Below are positions 21,429 through 28,086 of a stretch of DNA of 28,086 bases, piece by piece. The position numbers and the translations under genes are program-made. The DNA is taken from positions 1 through 28,086 of the forward strand of contig DASXYG010000110.1 of NCBI GenBank assembly GCA_036502625.1. The letters run 5' to 3'. Position 1 is the first letter of the stretch. Every line of letters begins with the position of its first letter. The stretch is from DASXYG01 sp036502625. GTDB lineage: Bacteria; Actinomycetota; Actinomycetes; Streptosporangiales; Streptosporangiaceae. The notes under the pieces were generated by a model, which was given only the letters and a program-made list of their open reading frames with translations, had not been told where the DNA came from and did no database searches.

Positions 21429-23750
21429 ATGGCGGGGAAGCTACGCGATCGGTTCCGCAAGATCATCGGGCGGCCGGGCACGGCCGATCTGGGGCGGTAC
21501 GAATCGATCGTGCGCGCGGCGGGCGACCGCGAGGACCACGTACGCGGCCTGTCCGATTCCGAGCTGACCGAGGCGGCCGCGAAGCTGCGCGGCGAGGGCG
21601 CCGAGCCCACCGACGAGGAGCTGGCCGAGCTCGGCGCGCTGGCCCGCGAGGCGGCGCGCCGCACCATCGGCGAGCGGCCGTACGACGTGCAGTTGCTCGG
21701 CATGATCGGGCTGCTCACCGGCCACGTCGTGGAGATGGCCACCGGTGAGGGCAAGACCCTCGCGGGCGCGCTCGCCGCCGCGGGCTACGCGCTGCGCGGC
21801 CGCCGCGTCCACGTCATGACGATCAACGACTACCTCGCCCACCGCGACGCGGAGTGGATGCGCCCGGTCTACGACCTGCTCGGCGTCACCGTCGGCGCGG
21901 TCGGCCAGACGTCCGCCCCCGAGGAGCGCCGCGCGGCGTATGAGAAGCAGGTGGCGTACGGCCCCGTCAGCGAGATCGGCTTCGACCTCCTGCGCGACCG
22001 CCTCGCCGCCGACACCGCCGACCTCCTGCTCCCCGAGCCCGACATCGCGCTGATCGACGAGGTCGACTCCGTGGTGGTCGACGAGGCGCTCGTACCACTG
22101 GTCATGGCCGGCGCGGTGGAGGGCGGCCCGGCCGACCCGCGCATCGCGGAGATCGTCCGCGGCCTCAAGCCCCGCATCCACTACGACACCGACGACGAGC
22201 GCCGCGCCGCCCACCTGACCGAGACCGGCATCGAGCGCGTCGAGAAGGAGCTCGGCGGCGTCGACCTCTACGGCGCGGGCCACAACGCCACGCTCGCCGC
22301 CGTCAACGTCGCGCTGCACGCCCACGCCCTCCTCAAGCGCGACGTCGACTACGTCGTGAAGGACGGCCGGGTCCAGCTCATCAGCGCCGCGCGCGGCCGC
22401 GTCGCCCAGCTCCAGCGCTGGCCCGACGGCCTGCAGGCGGCGGTCGAGGCCAAGGAGGGCGTCGCCGCCACCGAGAGCGGCGAGGTGCTCGACAGCGTGA
22501 CCGTCCAGGCGCTCATCCGCCGCTACCCCAGGGTGTGCGGCATGACGGGCACGGCGGTCGCGGTGGCCGAGCAGCTACGGGAGTTCTACGCCCTCGAGGT
22601 CGCCGTGATCCCGCCGAACGTCCCGTGCGTACGCGACGACGAACCCGACCGGCTGTACTCCTCGGTGGCCGACAAGGAGCAGGCGCTCGTCGCGCAGATC
22701 GCCGCGGCCCACGAGACCGGCCGCCCCGTCCTGATCGGCACGCTCGACGTCGCGGAGTCCGAGCGGCTGGCGCGGCGGCTGAAGGTCGCCGGGGTGGCGT
22801 GCCAGGTGCTGAACGCGAAGAACGACGCCGAGGAGGCCGTGATCATCGCCGAGGCGGGCGCGCGCGGCGCGGTCACGGTGTCCACCCAGATGGCCGGCCG
22901 CGGCACCGACATCAGGCTCGGCGGCTCCGACGGCGCGGGCCACGACGAGGTGGCCGAGCTGGGCGGCCTCTACGTCATCGGGTCCGGGCGCTACATGACG
23001 AGCCGGCTCGACAACCAGTTGCGCGGCAGGTCGGGGCGCCAGGGCGACCCGGGCGGCTCGGTGTTCTTCACCAGCATGGCCGACGACCTCGTCACGCTGC
23101 ACGCCCCCGAGTCGGCCCAGGCCGAGGGCGACCCGTCCGACGGCCTGGTCGCCGACGCGTCCGCGCAGCGCACGGTCGAGCACGCCCAGCGGGTGGCCGA
23201 GGGCGTCCACCTGGAGATCCACCGCACCACCTGGAAGTACAACAAGCTCGTCGAGCACCAGCGCGGCATCCTGCTCGACCACCGCAGCCAGGTCCTGCGC
23301 ACCGACGCGGCCGCCCGCGAGCTGGCCACCCGCGCGGCCGAGCGCTACGAGAAGCTGGCCGACGCCGCGGGCGAGGAGCCCGCGGCCGCGGCGGCGCGCC
23401 AGATCACCCTCCACCACCTGGACCGCCTCTGGGTGGAGCACCTGGCGTACCTCTCCGACCTCCGCGAGGGCATCCACCTGCGGGCGCTCGGCCGGGAGAA
23501 CCCGCTCGACGAGTTCCACAAGGCCGCGATCCCGGCGTTCCACAAGATCGTCGAGGAGTCGTGGACGCGCGCGGTCGAGACGCTCGATGCCGCCGAGGTC
23601 GGCCCCGACGGCATCGACCTCCCCGGCGCCGGCGTGCAGCGGCCCACGTCCACGTGGACCTACCTCGTCAACGACAACCCGTTCGAGTCGCCCGAGGCGC
23701 GCGCGCTGCGGCGCATCGGCAGCATGCTGGGCCGCGGCAAGACCCGCTGA
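21429..23750 (+). CDS. secA2: Accessory Sec translocase ATPase SecA2
   Basis: 773 aa, close to mycobacterial SecA2 and shorter than housekeeping SecA. It drives export of a subset of proteins through SecYEG. VEMATGEGKTLAGALAAAGY (101-120) holds Walker A; VMTINDYLAHRDAEWM, IGFDLLRDRLA, IALIDEVDSVVVDEA (Walker B), VCGMTGTA, VSTQMAGRGTDIRLGG and LRGRSGRQGDPG are the SecA helicase motifs. There is no C-terminal zinc-binding CxCxSGxxxxxCH tail, and the wing region is reduced, as in SecA2. ATG 21429 is chosen because AAGGGG lies nine to ten bases upstream; the frame is open to 21378. Seven bases separate its stop from the convergent marR-type gene. No accessory SecY or known SecA2 substrate is in the window. 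Confidence 0.94.
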   Translation: MAGKLRDRFRKIIGRPGTADLGRYESIVRAAGDREDHVRGLSDSELTEAAAKLRGEGAEPTDEELAELGALAREAARRTIGERPYDVQLLGMIGLLTGHVVEMATGEGKTLAGALAAAGYALRGRRVHVMTINDYLAHRDAEWMRPVYDLLGVTVGAVGQTSAPEERRAAYEKQVAYGPVSEIGFDLLRDRLAADTADLLLPEPDIALIDEVDSVVVDEALVPLVMAGAVEGGPADPRIAEIVRGLKPRIHYDTDDERRAAHLTETGIERVEKELGGVDLYGAGHNATLAAVNVALHAHALLKRDVDYVVKDGRVQLISAARGRVAQLQRWPDGLQAAVEAKEGVAATESGEVLDSVTVQALIRRYPRVCGMTGTAVAVAEQLREFYALEVAVIPPNVPCVRDDEPDRLYSSVADKEQALVAQIAAAHETGRPVLIGTLDVAESERLARRLKVAGVACQVLNAKNDAEEAVIIAEAGARGAVTVSTQMAGRGTDIRLGGSDGAGHDEVAELGGLYVIGSGRYMTSRLDNQLRGRSGRQGDPGGSVFFTSMADDLVTLHAPESAQAEGDPSDGLVADASAQRTVEHAQRVAEGVHLEIHRTTWKYNKLVEHQRGILLDHRSQVLRTDAAARELATRAAERYEKLADAAGEEPAAAAARQITLHHLDRLWVEHLAYLSDLREGIHLRALGRENPLDEFHKAAIPAFHKIVEESWTRAVETLDAAEVGPDGIDLPGAGVQRPTSTWTYLVNDNPFESPEARALRRIGSMLGRGKTR

Positions 23751-23757
23751 CGGAGGG

Positions 23758-24276
23758 CTACTCCGCGCTGCCGGTCTCCGCGGGCGCGGCGGCCCCGCCG
23801 CCGTCGCCGCCCTCGCCGCCTTCGGCCTCGGCGGCGTCCAGCTCCGCCTCCACGGCGGTGCCGAGCGCCGCCATGACCCGGGCGAAGTCGGCGAGCAGCT
23901 CCGGCGTCAGGCGGCGCAGAACTCGGCGCTTTCGCTCCCGGCCGGAATAGCGCATCTGGTCGATGACCTCGTGGCCGTGGTCGGACAGCTCGATACGGCG
24001 GATGCGCCGGTCGTCCGGGTCCTCGCGGCGTTCGGCGAGGTTCTGCGCGGTCAGCCGGTCGACGATGCCGGTCGTGGTGGCCAGGCCGACCCCGAGCTTC
24101 TTCGCCAGCTCGTGCATCGACAGGCTCTGCTCGATGTCGAGCACCATCAGCACCTTGATCTGACGCATCGTGAGGTTCAGGGAGAAGAGCCCGGCGGCAT
24201 TCTCGCGGGCCATGAGGCGCATGAAGACGCGCTCGTGCCCCTCGATGGCGTCGATCATCCGGTCCTTCTCGTCCAC
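23758..24276 (-). CDS. MarR-family transcriptional regulator
   Basis: 172 aa. The winged helix spans about residues 36-105: LTMRQIKVLMVL, SMHELAKKLGVGLATTTGIVDRLTAQNL (recognition region) and the wing REDPDDRRIRRIELSDHG. The C-terminus is a Gly/Ala/Glu tail that is not conserved in the family. It is divergent from the RND exporter gene and so is its likely repressor, responding to a small molecule. GTG 24276 has GAGG six bases upstream; ATG 24258 with AAGGA is an equally good alternative. A longer frame to 24390 is not supported. Confidence 0.9.
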   Translation of the reverse strand: MDEKDRMIDAIEGHERVFMRLMARENAAGLFSLNLTMRQIKVLMVLDIEQSLSMHELAKKLGVGLATTTGIVDRLTAQNLAERREDPDDRRIRRIELSDHGHEVIDQMRYSGRERKRRVLRRLTPELLADFARVMAALGTAVEAELDAAEAEGGEGGDGGGAAAPAETGSAE

Positions 24277-24366
24277 AGTCCGCCTCGTCTCCTCCCTCAG
24301 GTCGATCTTCCTCCGCCCAAGGGTCGATTTCCGGCCCGCTACGGAACGTTTGTCACGCCCCGCACG

Positions 24367-24407
24367 TATAGTACGGCTGAAGCTAAACAAGTCGAGATCT
24401 TCGATTC
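24367..24407 (+). promoter_or_regulatory. RND exporter promoter and possible MarR operator
   Basis: TATAGT (24367-24372) is a good -10 for the RND gene; the reverse strand offers TATACG for the divergent regulator. An imperfect inverted repeat, TCG-AGATCT-T-CGA (24392-24404), lies just past the expected start of transcription. GTCGATCTTCC (24301) and GTCGATTTCC (24323), two helical turns apart, carry a related half-site inside the 192-bp gap. The operator assignment is tentative. Confidence 0.35.
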
Positions 24408-24468
24408 GCGTACCTGGGCCCGCCCTTCCCGCGGGCAGGGATCACACAACTCCGGTTAAGGATCTTTC

Positions 24469-27400
24469 ATGTCTCGTCTGGCCAGGCTCAGCCTCGCCAA
24501 TCGCGGGCTCGTCGCGCTGACCACGATCATCTTGATCGTCTTCGGCCTGTTCGCGACGACCTCGCTGAAGCAGGAGCTGATCCCGTCCCTCCAGCTCCCG
24601 GTCGCCGTCGTGACCGCGCCGTACCCCGGCGCCTCGCCCGACGTCGTCGAGAAGGAGGTCACGGAGCCGGTCGAGAACGCCGTGAAGGGCACCGACGGCG
24701 AGAAGACCACCACCTCGACGTCCCGCGCCGGCATGTCCACCGTGCAGGTCGAGTTCGACTACGGCACCGACACCAAGGCCGCCGTGCAGGACATGCAGCA
24801 GTCCATCGGCCGCATTACCGGTCTGCCGGACAACGTCGATCCCACCGTCCAGGCGGGCAGCACCGACGACCTGCCCGTGGTGATGCTCGCCGTCTCCGGC
24901 GGCACCGACCAGCACGCCCTGGCCGACAAGCTCGACAAGACCGTGGTCCCCGACCTCGCCGGAATCAACGGCGTGAACGACGTCCAGGTCACCGGCGTAC
25001 GCGACCAGCGCGTGCAGATCAACCTGCACGACAAGTGGATGAAGGTCGCCGGCCTCACGCCGAGCGCGGTGTCCAGCGCGCTGCAGGCCAACGGCATCGT
25101 CATGCCGGGCGGCGACCTCACCAGCGGCGGGAAGACGCTGGCCATCGACGCGGGACGCTCGTTCACCTCACTCGACGACCTGAAGAACCTCTACATCGCG
25201 CCGTCCGCGGCCGGAGCCGGCGGCGGCCAGACCGCTCAGCCGGGCCAGACGGGGCAGTCCGGCCAGGCCGGTGCCGGGCAGTCCGGCGCGGCGGGCGCGG
25301 CCGGTGCGGCGGGCCAGCCGGGTGCGGCGGCCGGGCGCAGCGGCGCGGCCGCGGCGCCGGGAGCCGCGGCGGCGGCGCAGGCCCCCAAGCCGAAGCCGGT
25401 CCGCCTGGAGCAGATCGCCGACGTCAAGCTGGTCGACGCGCCCGCCACGTCCCTGACCCGTACGGACGGCAAGCCCACCCTCGGCGTCTCGGTCACCAAG
25501 ACCCATGACGGCAACGTCGTGAGCATCTCCGACGCCGTCCGCAACAAGATGGACTCCCTGCGCTCGAAGCTGGGCGACAACGCCGACCTCACGGTCACGT
25601 TCGACCAGGCGCCGTTCATCAAGGACTCCATCACCGGCCTCACCGAGGAGGGCCTGCTCGGGCTGGGGTTCGCCATCGTGGTGATCCTGCTGTTCCTGTT
25701 CTCCTTCCGGTCCACGATCGTCACGGCGGTCTCGATCCCGTTGTCGCTGCTCATCGCGCTGATCGCGATGTACGCGGGCGGCTACTCCCTGAACATCCTC
25801 ACGCTCGGCGCGCTGACCATCGCGGTCGGGCGGGTGGTCGACGACTCAATCGTGGTGCTGGAGAACATCAAGCGACATCTCGGATACGGCGAGGCGAGAC
25901 GCCATGCCGTGCTCACCGCCGTCAAGGAGGTCAGCGGCGCGGTCACCGCGTCCACGATCACCACGATCGCGGTGTTCCTGCCGATCGCGTTCGTCGGCGG
26001 CCAGGTCGGCGAGCTGTTCCGGCCGTTCGCGGTGGCCATCGCGGTGGCGCTGCTCGCGTCGCTGCTGGTCGCGCTGACGATCATCCCGACGCTCGCGTAC
26101 TGGTTCCTGCGGCCGCCGCGCGCCGTACGCGAGTCGCCGGAGAAGGCGGAGGCGATTCGCGCCGCGGCCGAGCTGAAGGAGCGCCGCGGCCTCCTCCAGC
26201 GGGTGTACGTCCCGGTCATCCGCTGGGCCACCGGCCACAAGATCATCACGCTGGCGCTCGGCGTCCTGGTGTTCTTCGGCACGATCGCGCTGGTCCCCGG
26301 CATCAAGACGGACTTCATCGGCAGCTCGGGGCAGAACACCCTGTCCGTCACGCAGAAGCTGCCGCCCGGCACCTCCCTGGCGCGGACCAACACCGAGGCC
26401 AAGCGCGTCGAGAACGTCATCCGCGGGTTCAACCAGGTGGAGACCGTGCAGACGACCGTCGGGTCCGGCGGCGGGTTCGCCGCGTTCACCGGCGGCGGCG
26501 ACACCAACCAGGCGTCGTTCAGCATCACCACCGACGTCAACGCCGACCAGCAGAAGTTCTCCGACGACCTCAAGGCGAAGCTCGACGGCCTCAAGGGCGC
26601 GGGCGAGGTCACGGTCGGCGACTCCAGCGGCGGCGGGTTCGGCAGCAGCCAGCTCGAGGTCGTGGTGACCGCGCCCGACACCAATGTGCTGAAGACCGCC
26701 ACCAACCAGGTCACCAATGCCGTACGCGGGGTCAGCGGCGCCACCGAGGTGGCCAGCGACCTCGCGGCCGACCAACCGGGCGTCTCGGTCACCACGAAGC
26801 GGAAGGACGCCGCGGTCAACGGGCTGTCCGACGCATCGATCAGCCAGGCCGTGCAGCAGGCCATGGCGCTGTCCACGGCGAAGATCACCGTGAACGGCAC
26901 CGAGCACGACCTCATCGTCCGCGACGGCGCCTCGCCGGGCACGCTGGCGAAGCTGCGCGACCTCAAGCTGCCCACGGCCACGGGTCAGACCGTCAAGCTG
27001 ACCGACGTCGCGACCGTCAAGCGCGTCGAGCGGCCCACGCAGCTCACGCGTATCGACGGCAACCGCAGCGCGAAGGTGACGGCCACGCCGAGCGGCAACC
27101 TCACGAAGATCAACGCGCAGTTGACGCAGAAGGTCAACGCGCTGCACCTCCCGAGCGGCGCGACCGCCAAGATCGGCGGCGTCTCCTCCGACCAGCAGGA
27201 CTCCTTCTCGCAGCTCGGCCTGGCGCTGCTGGCCGCGATCGCGATCGTGTTCCTGGTGATGGTGGCGACGTTCCGCAGCCTCATCCAGCCGCTGATCCTG
27301 CTCGTGTCGATCCCGTTCGCCGCGACCGGCGCGCTGCTCCTGTTGCGCGGCACCGGCACCCCGCTGGGCGTCGCCGCGATCATCGGCATGCTGATGCTGG

Positions 27401-27792
27401 TCGGCATCGTGGTGACGAACGCGATCGTGCTGATCGACCTGATCAACCAGTACCGCGCGCAGGGCATGGGCGTACGAGAGGCGGTGGTCGAGGGCGGCCG
27501 GCACCGGCTGCGGCCCATCCTGATGACCGCGATCGCCACCGTGTGCGCGCTGTTCCCGATGTCCATCGGCCTGACCGGCGGCGGGGTCTTCATCTCCCAG
27601 CCCCTGGCGGTCGTGGTGATCGGCGGCCTGATCAGCAGCACCCTCCTGACGCTGCTCATCGTCCCCACCCTCTACACCCTGGTAGAGGAGTTCAAGGACC
27701 GCATGCGCACCCGCCGCCACGGCGACGAAGGCGGCGGCACCCCCCACCCCACCCCAACCCCCACCCCCGAACCAGAACCCGCCCGCTCCTAG
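24469..27792 (+). CDS. HAE-type RND efflux transporter (AcrB/SwrC-like)
   Basis: 1107 aa. It exports drugs, lipids or surfactants using the proton gradient; Gram-positive members such as SwrC work without an outer-membrane partner. One N-terminal helix is followed by a large outer domain (about 35-400), helices 2-6, a second outer domain and helices 8-12. ALTIAVGRVVDDSIVVLENI carries the proton-relay Asp pair (458/459), and GIVVTNAIVLIDL is the matching second-half motif. A Gly/Ala/Gln/Ser-rich insert (about 245-308) splits the first outer domain between LKNLYIAPS and PVRLEQIADV. The C-terminus is a Pro/Thr/Glu tail ending PEPEPARS. AAGGA lies seven bases before the ATG. Divergent from the MarR gene. 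No membrane fusion protein gene adjoins it. Confidence 0.93.
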   Translation: MSRLARLSLANRGLVALTTIILIVFGLFATTSLKQELIPSLQLPVAVVTAPYPGASPDVVEKEVTEPVENAVKGTDGEKTTTSTSRAGMSTVQVEFDYGTDTKAAVQDMQQSIGRITGLPDNVDPTVQAGSTDDLPVVMLAVSGGTDQHALADKLDKTVVPDLAGINGVNDVQVTGVRDQRVQINLHDKWMKVAGLTPSAVSSALQANGIVMPGGDLTSGGKTLAIDAGRSFTSLDDLKNLYIAPSAAGAGGGQTAQPGQTGQSGQAGAGQSGAAGAAGAAGQPGAAAGRSGAAAAPGAAAAAQAPKPKPVRLEQIADVKLVDAPATSLTRTDGKPTLGVSVTKTHDGNVVSISDAVRNKMDSLRSKLGDNADLTVTFDQAPFIKDSITGLTEEGLLGLGFAIVVILLFLFSFRSTIVTAVSIPLSLLIALIAMYAGGYSLNILTLGALTIAVGRVVDDSIVVLENIKRHLGYGEARRHAVLTAVKEVSGAVTASTITTIAVFLPIAFVGGQVGELFRPFAVAIAVALLASLLVALTIIPTLAYWFLRPPRAVRESPEKAEAIRAAAELKERRGLLQRVYVPVIRWATGHKIITLALGVLVFFGTIALVPGIKTDFIGSSGQNTLSVTQKLPPGTSLARTNTEAKRVENVIRGFNQVETVQTTVGSGGGFAAFTGGGDTNQASFSITTDVNADQQKFSDDLKAKLDGLKGAGEVTVGDSSGGGFGSSQLEVVVTAPDTNVLKTATNQVTNAVRGVSGATEVASDLAADQPGVSVTTKRKDAAVNGLSDASISQAVQQAMALSTAKITVNGTEHDLIVRDGASPGTLAKLRDLKLPTATGQTVKLTDVATVKRVERPTQLTRIDGNRSAKVTATPSGNLTKINAQLTQKVNALHLPSGATAKIGGVSSDQQDSFSQLGLALLAAIAIVFLVMVATFRSLIQPLILLVSIPFAATGALLLLRGTGTPLGVAAIIGMLMLVGIVVTNAIVLIDLINQYRAQGMGVREAVVEGGRHRLRPILMTAIATVCALFPMSIGLTGGGVFISQPLAVVVIGGLISSTLLTLLIVPTLYTLVEEFKDRMRTRRHGDEGGGTPHPTPTPTPEPEPARS

Positions 27793-28086
27793 CGCCCCTC
27801 GCCCGCCCCTGTCTCCACCCTCCGCCCCCACCGCCACCGCGTCGGGGGCGGAGGCGCCACCCCCCACCTCCCCAAGCCCCACACCGAAGCCCACGCGCTC
27901 CTAGCCCCAACCCCCACCCCGAAACCCGAACCCAGCCCCCACGCCGAAACCCGCGCCCGCCCACTCCGAGCGCCCCACCCCCGCCGGAACCCGCGCGCCC
28001 CTAGCCCCAACCCCGCCCCGAGCCCGACACCGGAACCGGAGCCCGCGCGCTCCAGCCCCAACCCCACCCGGGAGCCGCGCGTTCTT
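27730..28086 (+). repeat. C-rich degenerate tandem repeat copying the 3' end of the RND gene
   Basis: The stretch GCGGCGGCACCCCCCACCCC (27730) to CCCGCTCCTAG (27792) recurs 118 bp on (27848-27903) as GCGGAGGCGCCACCCCCCAC...GCGCTCCTAG. Shorter relics appear at about 27943-27975, 27983-28003 and 28030-28053. The last of these would again read Pro-Glu-Pro-Glu-Pro-Ala-Arg-Ser, as at the end of the protein. Most copies include CTAG(C)CCC(AA)CCCC. No gene is seen after 27792. The repeat runs to the window edge and probably beyond. Confidence 0.7.
27819..27854 (+). terminator. Strong hairpin after the RND gene
   Basis: CCTCCGCCCCC (27819-27829), 14 bases, then GGGGGCGGAGG (27844-27854): an 11-bp perfect stem beginning 27 bases past the RND stop. 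No U-tract follows, so it is an actinomycete-style terminator candidate or a structured repeat. Confidence 0.5.

Noticed and set aside
23751..23765. CGGAG-GGCTA-CTCCG hairpin as a terminator between secA2 and the MarR gene
   Set aside because: The stem is five pairs and lies partly inside the MarR coding sequence; too weak to call.
24350..24372. TTGTCA/TATAGT as a full promoter for the RND gene
   Set aside because: The spacer is only 11 bp, too short for a sigma-70 type promoter; only the -10 is kept.

Overview
The window looks like chromosomal DNA of a high-GC actinomycete. Evidence: very high GC, frequent GTG starts with purine-rich ribosome sites, a mycobacterial-type SecA2, an actinobacterial rsmI/pmt divergent pair, a polyprenyl-phosphate sugar synthase with a membrane domain, and MarR/TetR genes divergent from their likely targets. 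The genus cannot be fixed from this sequence; Streptosporangiales or a related order is a guess. I see no tRNA, rRNA, CRISPR array, transposase, integrase or origin.

Layout. 1-1140 is a C-rich, non-coding mosaic tandem repeat. 1161-3835 (minus) is an operon of an MHS-type MFS transporter and a cytoplasmic sulfatase. 4164-14960 is dominated by membrane glycosyltransfer: three paralogous multi-membrane GT-C-like proteins (4164, 8787, 10401), a GT2 polyprenyl-phosphate glycosyltransferase (7299-8627, minus) and a PMT-family protein mannosyltransferase (13386-14960). Interleaved with these are a TetR/NmrA divergent pair, a small zinc-ribbon gene antisense to the third GT-C gene, and rsmI. 15250-15906 encodes an exported RlpA-type cell-wall protein behind a long structured leader. 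15943-16752 (minus) is a uronate-dehydrogenase-like enzyme.

16824-21277 (minus) is a MacAB-type ABC export operon: a degenerate ABC ATPase without a Walker A lysine, a membrane fusion protein with a poly-serine insert, a normal ATPase, a MacB-like permease and a DUF5666-like membrane protein. Three direct repeats with an exact 11-bp period lie just upstream, as expected for an OmpR/PhoB-type response regulator. SecA2 (21429-23750) diverges from this operon. A MarR regulator (minus) diverges from a large HAE-type RND exporter (24469-27792). The right end is again C-rich tandem repeat, and it re-uses the last codons of the RND gene.

How the genes may work together (inference): the GT2 enzyme would charge a polyprenyl phosphate with a sugar on the cytoplasmic face. 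The GT-C trio and perhaps PMT would use such donors outside the membrane to glycosylate exported or wall-linked acceptors. The most novel candidates are the GT-C trio with its GT2 partner, the pseudo-ATPase at the head of the ABC operon with its 11-bp-period site, and the two terminal repeat arrays.
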